Origin: Nitratireductor sp. B36
GTDB lineage: Bacteria; Pseudomonadota; Alphaproteobacteria; Rhizobiales; Rhizobiaceae
NCBI RefSeq assembly: GCF_020833685.1
Contig: NZ_JACKZY010000003.1
Coordinates: forward strand, 324,997 to 388,996
Length of the DNA stretch: 64,000 nucleotides
Direction: 5' to 3'
Position 1 is the stretch's first letter. Each line of letters opens with the position of its first letter. Shown here one piece after another: positions 41,770-49,510 of the stretch. The position numbers and the translations under genes were made by a program. The notes under the pieces were generated by a model that was not told the DNA's origin, did not search any database, and saw nothing but the letters and a program-made list of their open reading frames with translations.

Positions 41770-42417
41770 TCAGCTGGCCGGGTCGGGGAAGATGGAGGGA
41801 GCGGCGATGCTTTTCCGCCCGGCCTCGACCGCGGAGCGCATGGCGTGTCTCCCTTCCACGAGGTCAGGGGCGACCCAGTTCGGCTCTGCTCCGAGAAACC
41901 GGTCGAGAAAGGCAACCGCTGTGGCGGGCATCTCACGCGTGTTTTCACGGTAAGACCACCACGTCCGCAGATCGTCGGCGCAGTGGTCAAGCCTTGGCGC
42001 CTGGCCGAATTCTTGCTCAAAGATGGCTGCGATGGCGCAGACACAATAGTTTGTATAGAGAAAGCCCTCGGGCCAGAATTTCACAATGTCTGCGTTGTCG
42101 GCACCGCGAGACACACTGCTCCCGTCCGCGACGGTGACCGGTGCGTTCCGGATCAACTCCTTGAGAGCGAGGCCTGCGGAATAAATGATGAAATCCGCTC
42201 GATCGAGCTGGGCGTAGGCTTTGTGGGCATCGACCATTTCCACCCAATCGAGGAAGACTCGGGTCAGCTTCTCTTCGTTCACCTCAAACGCGACACCGTA
42301 ATGCTGCGTTACGGCTCTCGCATTGCCGCGAAACGTGGCGCGAAACCAGCGCAACTGGCGCAGCCGGTGGCGCAGATCGGGCATGACGGCAAGTTCGTTC
42401 TTGAAATCCAGATCCAA
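41770..42417 (-). CDS. Hypothetical protein inside the PTS locus
   Basis: The TTG at 42417, 7 bases after AAGGAG (reverse strand of 42425-42430), gives 215 residues beginning MDLDFKNELAVMPDLRHRLRQ. No domain is recognised. The sequence is soluble, helix-rich and slightly aromatic, with the distinctive stretch FWPEGFLYTNYCVCAIAAIF. It is divergent from gutM and shares its upstream region, including the inverted repeat at 42509-42528. The context suggests a link to polyol use; no function is assigned. Confidence 0.65.
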   Translation of the reverse strand: MDLDFKNELAVMPDLRHRLRQLRWFRATFRGNARAVTQHYGVAFEVNEEKLTRVFLDWVEMVDAHKAYAQLDRADFIIYSAGLALKELIRNAPVTVADGSSVSRGADNADIVKFWPEGFLYTNYCVCAIAAIFEQEFGQAPRLDHCADDLRTWWSYRENTREMPATAVAFLDRFLGAEPNWVAPDLVEGRHAMRSAVEAGRKSIAAPSIFPDPAS

Positions 42418-42508
42418 CGGTGAACTCCTTGGCCTGAACAATAGCACGCCGCAGGCTGGTTCCAATCAAATAAGCGGCGCGTTCGGGCTCGGAGGAATAT
42501 ACAATTTG

Positions 42509-42530
42509 ACATTTCAAAAAACAAATGTTC
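42509..42530. promoter_or_regulatory. Operator candidate ACATTT-N8-AAATGT upstream of the PTS operon
   Basis: Perfect 6-bp inverted arms (42509-42514 and 42523-42528) separated by CAAAAAAC; the right arm belongs to ACAAATGTT, which also occurs upstream of the DRL-type gene (35985). The site lies between the divergent hypothetical gene and gutM. A SorC-type regulator encoded at 48366-49397 is the natural candidate. Confidence 0.45.
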
Positions 42531-42597
42531 TTAGTTTCAGGATTGAGGTGTTTGCAGTGCGTACGCTTGGGATGAGCGTTTCGGGAGGAACGGCCTG

Positions 42598-43035
42598 ATG
42601 GCAATATGGCAATGGGGGCTTTTGCTCCTCGCGGTCGTATGGGCATTGCAGTCCTACGGCGTGTGGCTGCAGATGCGACACTACTCCGATGTCTTCAAGG
42701 GCATTACCCACAAATACACGGACGGGTTCGTCGGGACGGGCGCCTTTCACGGGCGCTTTCTGAAGCGTGGAGCGATTGCCATCGTCGTTGTTGCTCCGGA
42801 TCTTTCCGTTCGTCGCATTCTGACCATGAGCGGTCGCTCCGTTTTTGCAAAGTTCAAACGACATCAAGAGTTCGAGGGCATGTCCCTCGATCAGCTGCGG
42901 GCCGAGCCGGCGCTGTTCGGCGAAGACAAGCCGGGGCTTACTGCGGCGATTACCCAGGCGGTGGCACAGATAGACCGTACGCGCGCGGGCGATGAACCGC
43001 CGCTGCGGGAATCCCTGGCCGCAGCAAACGCATGA
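42598..43035 (+). CDS. gutM: Glucitol operon activator family protein (GutM)
   Basis: A 145-residue protein with one N-terminal membrane helix (WQWGLLLLAVVWALQSYGVWLQ) followed by the GutM-type region VFKGITHKYTDGFVGTGAFHGRFLKRGAIAIVVV and later LTMSGRSVFAKFKRH. GutM proteins accompany glucitol-family PTS genes and were described as operon activators in enteric bacteria. It is the first gene of the PTS operon, 64 bp before the EIIC gene. Confidence 0.85.
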   Translation: MAIWQWGLLLLAVVWALQSYGVWLQMRHYSDVFKGITHKYTDGFVGTGAFHGRFLKRGAIAIVVVAPDLSVRRILTMSGRSVFAKFKRHQEFEGMSLDQLRAEPALFGEDKPGLTAAITQAVAQIDRTRAGDEPPLRESLAAANA

Positions 43036-43099
43036 CATACGGGACTGCACGCTCACCGGGGCTCAATCACCGGGGTGAGCAGAAGAGAGAGGGAGGACT

Positions 43100-43858
43100 A
43101 TGTCTGTCATTTCACTAATGGCCCAGCATGCCGATACGGCTATGCAGGGGCTGCATATGGCTGGTGCTGTGGCCGGTGATGCCGCACTTACCGGCAAGCT
43201 GGCCGCCAAGGCGGCAGCAAATGATCTCGTCGTTCTGGCCCAGGCGGGCAGCGACATCTCGGTCGAGGAATTCCGGCAGAAGCTGGATTCGGTCGCCCAG
43301 GAAGAGCAACTCGGCTGGCTCACAGCCGCGGGCAAATACTTTATCGGCATTTTCCAGAAAGGCGGCGAAGTGTTCGCCGGCTTCGTCACCGGAATCATTC
43401 CGACACTGGTTGTTCTGATGACGGCTTTCTACGCCATCACCGAACTGGTGGGCGAGAAGCGCGTTCACGGCCTGGCCCAGAGCGCGGGCCGGATTGCGCT
43501 CACGCGTTACACGGTTCTTCCGGTGCTTGCGGTTTTCTTCCTCACCAACCCTATGGCGTACACGTTCGGTTCATTCCTGGAAGAGAAGCACAAGCCGGCA
43601 TTCTATGATGCTGCGGTGTCCTATGTGCATCCGCCGCTCGGCCTGTTCCCGCATATCAATCCAGGTGAGTATTTTGTCTGGGGCGGCATTCTTGTCGCGT
43701 TGCTCGAGCTTGAGAGCCAGGGCGTTGTTCCCGGTGGTTACCACATCACCGTGGCCATCTGGTATGCGCTCGTCGGCCTCGTCGTCATCCTGCTCAAGGG
43801 CATGCTGACCGAGAAGATCACCGCCATCATGGCGCGCCGCCAGGGCGTTGAGCTCTAG
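43100..43858 (+). CDS. srlA: PTS glucitol/sorbitol-family transporter subunit IIC
   Basis: The 252-residue membrane protein matches E. coli SrlA along its length from about residue 75: YFIGIFQKGGEVFAGFVTGIIP, FFLTNPMAYTFGSFLEEKHKP and GLFPHINPGEYFV. Compared with the roughly 187-residue E. coli protein, it has an extra N-terminal region of about 65 polar residues. It forms part of the membrane channel for a polyol phosphorylated during uptake. The symbol names the family; glucitol as substrate is not implied. Confidence 0.9.
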   Translation: MSVISLMAQHADTAMQGLHMAGAVAGDAALTGKLAAKAAANDLVVLAQAGSDISVEEFRQKLDSVAQEEQLGWLTAAGKYFIGIFQKGGEVFAGFVTGIIPTLVVLMTAFYAITELVGEKRVHGLAQSAGRIALTRYTVLPVLAVFFLTNPMAYTFGSFLEEKHKPAFYDAAVSYVHPPLGLFPHINPGEYFVWGGILVALLELESQGVVPGGYHITVAIWYALVGLVVILLKGMLTEKITAIMARRQGVEL

Positions 43859-43872
43859 GGGAGGGGCAGGAC

Positions 43873-44883
43873 ATGGCGAAAACATACAAAGCAGTAAAGA
43901 TCACGAAGGGTTCCTCCGGTTGGGGTGGCCCGCTGGTCATCGAACCGACGGCACAGCGCAACAAGGTTGTGTCCGTTACCGGTGGTGGCATCCATCCGGT
44001 CGCACAGCGCATTGCGGACATGACCGGCGCCGAAGTTGTCGACGGCTTCAAGAGCCCGCCGATTGAGAGCGAGATGGCGGTGGTCGTTGTCGATTGCGGG
44101 GGCACGGCGCGTTGCGGTGTGTATCCGCGCAAGCGCATTCCGACCGTCAATCTCACACCCGTCGGCCAGGCTGGGCCGCTCGCCCAGTTCATCACCGAGG
44201 ACATCTATGTGTCCGGTGTGAAGCCGGAGAACATTGAGATGGCGGACGGTAGCGAGGCGGCGACCGTTGCTGGCGGCGCTGCCAGCGGCGCAGAAGCTGG
44301 CGAACAGGCCACTGCCTCCGCGGCGGCACCTGCACCGTCCAACGAAGGTGGTCTTGTCGGTCTTATCAGCAGCGTTGGCCGCGTGATGGGCCGCGTGGTG
44401 GGCATCTTCTTCAACGCCGGCCGTCGCACCATCGACCAGGTGGTTCGTAACGTTCTGCCATTCATGGCCTTCGTGACCATGCTGATCGGTCTAATCCTCT
44501 ACACGGGCATCGGCGATGTGCTTGCCCAGCCCATGGGGCCGCTGGCCAACAACATTATCGGCCTGCTCATCATTTCGGCCATCTGTGGCCTGCCGTTCCT
44601 GTCACCCATTCTCGGGCCGGGTGCGGTTATTGCGCAGGTGATCGGTGTGGCGATCATCGGCCCGCAGATTGCCAATGGCACGATTTCGCCCGCCATGGCG
44701 TTGCCGGCCCTGTTTGCCTACAACACACAGGTGGGCTGTGACTTCGTGCCCGTGGGCCTCGCGCTGGGTGAAGCAAAGCCGAAAACGATCGAAATCGGCG
44801 TCCCGGCGGTGCTGATCAGCCGCCAGATCATGGGTCCCGTTTCCGTGGCACTCGCCTGGGCTGTCAGCCTGGTGGTGCTGTAA
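43873..44883 (+). CDS. srlE: PTS glucitol/sorbitol-family transporter subunit IIB(C)
   Basis: A 336-residue protein like E. coli SrlE. The N-terminal IIB domain begins KITKGSSGWGGPLVIEP and has the phospho-accepting Cys region VVVDCGGTARCGVYPRKRIPT near residue 75. After an Ala-rich linker, the C-terminal membrane part carries NVLPFMAFVTMLIGL, SPILGPGAVIAQVIGVAIIGP and CDFVPVGLALGEAKP. It accepts phosphate from IIA and gives it to the incoming polyol. It follows the IIC gene by 14 bp. Confidence 0.9.
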   Translation: MAKTYKAVKITKGSSGWGGPLVIEPTAQRNKVVSVTGGGIHPVAQRIADMTGAEVVDGFKSPPIESEMAVVVVDCGGTARCGVYPRKRIPTVNLTPVGQAGPLAQFITEDIYVSGVKPENIEMADGSEAATVAGGAASGAEAGEQATASAAAPAPSNEGGLVGLISSVGRVMGRVVGIFFNAGRRTIDQVVRNVLPFMAFVTMLIGLILYTGIGDVLAQPMGPLANNIIGLLIISAICGLPFLSPILGPGAVIAQVIGVAIIGPQIANGTISPAMALPALFAYNTQVGCDFVPVGLALGEAKPKTIEIGVPAVLISRQIMGPVSVALAWAVSLVVL

Positions 44884-44889
44884 CCCTCG

Positions 44890-44923
44890 GAGGCGGCGGC
44901 TGCCTTGGGGCGGCCGCTGCCTC
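44890..44923 (+). other. Strong intra-operon hairpin between srlE and srlB
   Basis: Two 15-base arms (44890-44904 and 44909-44923) pair completely in RNA if two G-U pairs are allowed, with a 4-base TTGG loop. No T tract follows, so a transcript-stabilising or processing hairpin at the 3' end of srlE is more likely than a terminator. Confidence 0.6.
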
Positions 44924-44983
44924 TCGATTACCAGATCGCCGCGCGTCCATCCGGACGCACAACGGACGATCTAAACTATTGAT

Positions 44984-45035
44984 GGAGCATCGGAATAGCC
45001 CGAAAACCGGATTCCACTTTTCGGTCCGATGCTCC
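44984..45035. repeat. Rhizobial-type palindromic intergenic repeat
   Basis: Outer arms GGAGCATCGGA (44984-44994) and TCCGATGCTCC (45025-45035) are perfect inverted repeats; inside is CCGAAAA ... TTTTCGG-like pairing around the ACCGGATTCCACTT loop. This outline matches the palindromic repeats scattered between genes in Mesorhizobium and relatives. It lies between srlE and srlB. Confidence 0.7.
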
Positions 45036-45057
45036 GGTTTGCATGGAGTTTTCTTGA

Positions 45058-45441
45058 ATGTCGGTGTTTCTCAAAACGCGCATAACCGCAGTCGGTCCGG
45101 AAGTTGCGGATCTGGCGGAAGGTGGTGTCCTGATTCTGTTCGCTGATGGTGCGCCGGAGGAACTTGCCGAGGTTTCCGTTCTTCATGCGGTTCAGGATGG
45201 ACCGTCTACCGATGCACCGGTGCCCGGCACGCGTGTCAGCGTTGGCGACAGTGTATCTGCAGAGATTACCGCCATGGGCGATGCAGCCTGGAACAAGGTG
45301 CGCGAGATCGGGCATGTTGTGGTGAATTTTAACGGTGCGACCGCCGTGGAGCGTCCTGGTGAGATTTGCGCGTCTGTAGTAGAGCCTGACAAGCTTGTCG
45401 CGGCGTTGAAGGCGGATGCCGTGATCACCATCGGCGCCTGA
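45058..45441 (+). CDS. srlB: PTS glucitol/sorbitol-family subunit IIA
   Basis: The 127-residue soluble protein follows the E. coli SrlB pattern: VFLKTRITAVGPEVADL at the start, then GVLILFADGAPEELAEVSVLHA. The His in VLHA aligns with the phospho-accepting His of the family. The middle has VPGTRVSVGDSVSAEITAMGDAAWNKVREIGHVVVNFNG. It takes phosphate from HPr and gives it to IIB. A 174-base gap with a hairpin and a repeat separates it from srlE. Confidence 0.87.
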   Translation: MSVFLKTRITAVGPEVADLAEGGVLILFADGAPEELAEVSVLHAVQDGPSTDAPVPGTRVSVGDSVSAEITAMGDAAWNKVREIGHVVVNFNGATAVERPGEICASVVEPDKLVAALKADAVITIGA

Positions 45442-45478
45442 CGCCGTTACGAAATCGAAGAAAAGACACGAGACCGGT

Positions 45479-47467
45479 ATGGAACGCTCGACCATCGTCC
45501 GAGTGCAGGATGGCCTGCATGCCCGACCAGCCACCCGCTTTGTACGCCTCGCCAAGGGGTTCGAGAGTGAGGTGGAGATCGTAAAGGGAGAGAAGGCCGT
45601 TAGTGCCAAGAGTTCGGTCAAGCTGATGCTGCTTGGCGTGAAGGAAAATGACGAAGTCTCCATCCGCGCCGAAGGTGCCGATGCCATAGAGGCCGTCGAT
45701 GCACTCATCGCCTATCTGGAAAACCCGCTTTCGGGGATTGAAGAGGGTGCCGGCGAGATTTCGGCGCAGCCGTCTGAACCTCAGAAAGAGGCCGCGCCTC
45801 AAAAAGCGGCCACGAGTGCCGAAAGCCCGGTAGCTGAGGCAGGGTTGCATGGTGTCGCTGCCAGCGCCGGCCTCGGGCTTGGCCCCGTCTTTGCGCATTT
45901 CCCGCAACAGATCGTGCCTGCCAACAAGACGCTTTCAGCCGAGGAAGTCGGCCCGGAGAAAAAACGCTTTGAGGATGCTGTGGTGCGGCTCCAGGAAAAG
46001 CTCGACCGCTCGCTTGCATCCGACGGTATGCAGGAAAGTGACCGTGGAATTGTCGCGGCCTTGCGTGATATTGCGTCTGATGACGCGCTGCGCGATGAGA
46101 CGCTTGCCGCCATAGACGGTGGGCTTGATGCGGTTTCCGCCGTTATCGCGGCCTCGTCAAATCTCGCGGACGAGTTCCGCAAGCTGGATGATGCCTATAT
46201 GGCGGCCCGCGCAGAGGACATGGAGTCCATCGCGCGGCAGATATGCCTGACGCTTCTTGGGCAGGAAGACGCCCGCCTTGATGACATTCCCGAAGGTGCA
46301 ATTCTGGTTGCCGAGGACATCGGAGCCTGGGACCTGGCGCGTGCACCACTCAAGCGTCTTGGCGGTGTGGTATGCGGACATGGCGGCGCTACCTCGCATG
46401 TGGCGATCATCGCCCGCACCCATGGCATACCGGCAGTGCTCGGTCTTGGTGAGGCAGTCAACCAGTTGCGTGAAGCCAAGGAAGCAGCCATCGACGGTCA
46501 TACAGGGCAGGTTGTGGTCGAGCCGGATGCGGAGACCCGTGCCCGTTTTGCGGAGATGATCGGAGCCGCCGCGCGTGAAAAGGAAGCCCTCAAGGCTTAC
46601 AAGGATGTGGTGCCGCGTCGGGCGGATGGAACGGTCATCCAGGTTGCCGCCAATCTCGGTTCGCTGGAAGAGGTCGAAGCCGCCCAGGAGGCCGGTGCGA
46701 TGGGCGTTGGCCTGTTCCGTACCGAATTGCTTTTCATGCGTCACATGCATCTGCCTTCCGAGGACATGCAGGCGGAAACCTATGCGGAACTCGCCCGTGC
46801 CTTTCCGGATCATCCGGTGATCGTGCGCACACTCGATATCGGCGGTGACAAGCCGATCTCCGGCGTGGAGTTTCCGGAAGAAGAGAACCCCTTCCTTGGC
46901 TGGCGTGGCATTCGCATGTGCCTTGATCGGCCGGATATCTTCAAGGTGCAGCTGCGGGCGCTTCTGCGCGCCGCCGTTCACGGCAATCTGCGCGTAATGC
47001 TGCCGATGGTTTCGGATGTTGAGGAAGTGCGCCGCACACGCGCCCTCATCGAAGAATGCGCAGCCGAGCTGAAAGCTGAGGGGGTCGCCTGCGGCGAATT
47101 TCCGCTGGGGGTCATGATCGAGACGCCGGCTGCGGTCTTCGGTGCAGCAGCACTGGCAAAGGAGGTTTCGTTCTTCTCGATCGGCACCAATGACCTGACC
47201 CAGTATGTGATGGCTGCGGATCGCCTCAATCCCTCGGTCGCCAATCTTAACGACGCGGCTCATCCGGCCGTGATGGCAGCCGTTGAGCAGGCTGCAAAGG
47301 CTGCGGAGGAAGCAGGGATCGAGATTGGCATGTGTGGTGAGGCCGCCGCGCGCCCAGATCTCATACCGGAATTCATTCGCATGGGGCTGACGGAGCTCAG
47401 CATGAGCCCGGCGTCCATTCAGGCAACCAAGAAACAGCTTTCGGAGCTGCTGGAGACCGCTGCCTGA
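45479..47467 (+). CDS. HPr-Enzyme I fusion phosphotransferase
   Basis: A 662-residue fusion. Residues 1-88 are HPr, with the phospho-His in GLHARPATRF and the AKSSVKLMLLG segment around the regulatory-Ser position. After an acidic Ala-rich linker, residues 120-660 form Enzyme I: phospho-His in GGATSHVAIIARTHGIPAVLGLG near residue 305, GLFRTELLFM near residue 410, and the C-terminal PEP-binding site with SIGTNDLTQYVMAADR and MCGEAAARPDL. There is no IIA module, because IIA is encoded separately upstream. It makes the PTS self-sufficient by moving phosphate from PEP to IIA. Confidence 0.9.
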   Translation: MERSTIVRVQDGLHARPATRFVRLAKGFESEVEIVKGEKAVSAKSSVKLMLLGVKENDEVSIRAEGADAIEAVDALIAYLENPLSGIEEGAGEISAQPSEPQKEAAPQKAATSAESPVAEAGLHGVAASAGLGLGPVFAHFPQQIVPANKTLSAEEVGPEKKRFEDAVVRLQEKLDRSLASDGMQESDRGIVAALRDIASDDALRDETLAAIDGGLDAVSAVIAASSNLADEFRKLDDAYMAARAEDMESIARQICLTLLGQEDARLDDIPEGAILVAEDIGAWDLARAPLKRLGGVVCGHGGATSHVAIIARTHGIPAVLGLGEAVNQLREAKEAAIDGHTGQVVVEPDAETRARFAEMIGAAAREKEALKAYKDVVPRRADGTVIQVAANLGSLEEVEAAQEAGAMGVGLFRTELLFMRHMHLPSEDMQAETYAELARAFPDHPVIVRTLDIGGDKPISGVEFPEEENPFLGWRGIRMCLDRPDIFKVQLRALLRAAVHGNLRVMLPMVSDVEEVRRTRALIEECAAELKAEGVACGEFPLGVMIETPAAVFGAAALAKEVSFFSIGTNDLTQYVMAADRLNPSVANLNDAAHPAVMAAVEQAAKAAEEAGIEIGMCGEAAARPDLIPEFIRMGLTELSMSPASIQATKKQLSELLETAA

Positions 47468-47476
47468 TCAAACCGT

Positions 47477-48235
47477 CTATGGAAGATGGGTGAGCAGGCT
47501 CTCAAAGACGGCCGTCAGGTCGGTGATCGGTTGGTCCGCCGCAAGGCTGCGGGCCATCCGGTCCCGACGCGCTGAAATGGCCATCGTGGCGATGTCGAGC
47601 AAATCCGAAGCGGGGAGACTCTCGTCGGACCCGATCAGCGCCGAGGCGAGGAGCCCCGGTGCAAAGACAAGTAGGACTGCTTTCGCATCCCGGGTGGAAG
47701 GCGACGCTGCCGGATCGTTCAAAGCGCTGCGGCAAATGTCCTGAACGAGGTGTGCAAGCATGCCCGCGATCAGTGCACGCTTCGTTTCATGTCCGGTGGC
47801 ATTCTTCAGAGCCAGAACCATGTGGCCCTGCCGTTGACGTAGCGCCTCATGGGCCGCGGTGAACCCGGTTTCGCGAATCACTGGTGGCTCGGCAGGCTCG
47901 AGGGTGGCCGCCAGGATTTTTGCTGTGCGATACATGTGACGTCTGAAAGCGCGTTCACCCGCGCCGGAGTCAGTGAAGTAATCGCCGAGCGGCCATAAGA
48001 CCAGTTCGTGCTGCTGCGCTCCAGGCAGAACAGTCCGAGACGTGGTTTCGGCGAGTGTCAGCGTGTCATCGAGCATGCTCGCAGCGCGTGCCAGAAGCGT
48101 CTCCATATCGCTGAAATTTCTGCCTGTGGCGGCTGTCGCCTGCCGCTCATGCCTATGAGAACGCAGAAAATCGCGTATGTCCCGCAAGCGGTCCTTAAGG
48201 TGAATCGCCATATCCTGCGAGGCATCACGAAGCAT
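47477..48235 (-). CDS. Hypothetical cytoplasmic protein between PTS and SorC genes
   Basis: A 252-residue product on the strand opposite its neighbours, convergent with the HPr-EI gene (9 bp apart). It looks helix-rich and soluble, with no signal peptide. Stretches such as FSDMETLLARAASMLDDTLTLAE and ALKNATGHETKRALIAGMLAHLVQDICRSAL suggest a helical bundle. No family is recognised. It may be expressed divergently from the SorC gene at 48366 and so belong to that regulator's control region. Confidence 0.65.
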   Translation of the reverse strand: MLRDASQDMAIHLKDRLRDIRDFLRSHRHERQATAATGRNFSDMETLLARAASMLDDTLTLAETTSRTVLPGAQQHELVLWPLGDYFTDSGAGERAFRRHMYRTAKILAATLEPAEPPVIRETGFTAAHEALRQRQGHMVLALKNATGHETKRALIAGMLAHLVQDICRSALNDPAASPSTRDAKAVLLVFAPGLLASALIGSDESLPASDLLDIATMAISARRDRMARSLAADQPITDLTAVFESLLTHLP

Positions 48236-48365
48236 AAAGTAGTATCCTCAGGTAAGCACTTTTCCGCTACCGGGCATTGACCCGATGGCGACATCATTGT
48301 TTTGGTCTTCCCGGAAATCAAGCGAGATGCTTGTATCCGTCCCGGGGACAACGCAGGAAGACTAT

Positions 48366-49397
48366 ATGACCAAGGCCAAAGCGCACAAACAGTCCGCTGG
48401 GCAGCCCGCCGGTACGACCAGTTCTGGAGAGCTTGCGATCGTACCGGGCAGGGGAGGCGTGACCAGCAAGACGGATCGACTGCGTGTGCGCGCCGCATGG
48501 ATGTATTTCGTTGAGCAGAAGACACAAAACGAAATCGCGGAGATCCTCGGCATTGGTCGGGTCAGCGTGGTGCGCATGCTTGCCGATGCGCGCGCCCGCA
48601 ACGAGGTGAAGATCACAATCGAAGGTGATCTTGCAGAGATAACGCGTATCGAGCGGGCGCTTGAGAAACGCTTTGGTCTGGAACGTGCAGTGGTCGCGCC
48701 GCTCTCAGATCCTGATGCAGACCCGATACCGGCCATCAGTGCGGCTACTGGAAGTTTTGTCTCGGATGTGATGGCAACGGGCATGTCGGTTGGTGTCGGC
48801 TGGGGCCGAACGTTGTTCGGTTCCTTGCCGTTCATTCGCGCTCGACCACTGGCGGATTTCAGAGTGATCTCACTGTTGGGTGGCGTCGGCGTGGCGCGAC
48901 GGTTCAATCCGGCCGAGTTTGCCTGGCGTTTTGCGCGCGCCTTTCAGGGGGACGGTTATCTCATTCCAGCACCTGCAGTCGTCGACAGCGTTGAAACCAA
49001 GACGGCCCTGATCGAGCGATGCGGTTTGCATGAGATCCTGGCTTTGGCTGATACGCTCGATGCGGTCATCGTTTCCATTGGCGGTCTGGCTTCGGCCACC
49101 ACCTTTTATCGAGGTGGTTACCTCACTGAGGCCGTTCGGGCAGCCCTGGAGGAGAAGGGCGCGGTCGGAGACATACTTTACCACTTCTATGACATTGAGG
49201 GCCAATTGGTGGATCACCCGATCAACGACCGAGTGATGTCTGTCGATGTCGATCGTCTGCGGCGGGCGCCGATGCGAATCCTGACCTCAGGTGGTGAAGA
49301 CAAGATCGAGGCGCTCGTCGGAGCCATGAAACTGGTTGAGCCGACAGTGTTCATCACGGACGAGGAGAGTGCTCGCAGCATCCTCGCTTATGCCTGA
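48366..49397 (+). CDS. SorC-family sugar-binding transcriptional regulator
   Basis: The ATG at 48366 follows CAGGAAGACTAT and gives 343 residues. After a Ser/Gly-rich tail comes a helix-turn-helix (AAWMYFVEQKTQNEIAEIL, then GIGRVSVVRMLADARARNEV, about residues 45-85). The SorC effector domain follows: GMSVGVGWGRTLFGSLPFI near residue 145, SLLGGVGVARRFNPAEFAWRFA near residue 175, and GDILYHFYDIEGQLVDHPINDR near residue 280. Such regulators sense phosphorylated sugars or polyols. At the downstream edge of the PTS locus, it probably senses the PTS product and controls PTS and DRL operons. Confidence 0.9.
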   Translation: MTKAKAHKQSAGQPAGTTSSGELAIVPGRGGVTSKTDRLRVRAAWMYFVEQKTQNEIAEILGIGRVSVVRMLADARARNEVKITIEGDLAEITRIERALEKRFGLERAVVAPLSDPDADPIPAISAATGSFVSDVMATGMSVGVGWGRTLFGSLPFIRARPLADFRVISLLGGVGVARRFNPAEFAWRFARAFQGDGYLIPAPAVVDSVETKTALIERCGLHEILALADTLDAVIVSIGGLASATTFYRGGYLTEAVRAALEEKGAVGDILYHFYDIEGQLVDHPINDRVMSVDVDRLRRAPMRILTSGGEDKIEALVGAMKLVEPTVFITDEESARSILAYA

Positions 49398-49510
49398 TCG
49401 GCGCACGTCTATGAATTTCCTGCTGGATGTGTGAATTCGCTGTCCACGCGGCTATAAGATCAAAAGCGTTCAGGTCTGCGGCGGGTCGCACAGGGGAGCA
49501 TTATTCGACG

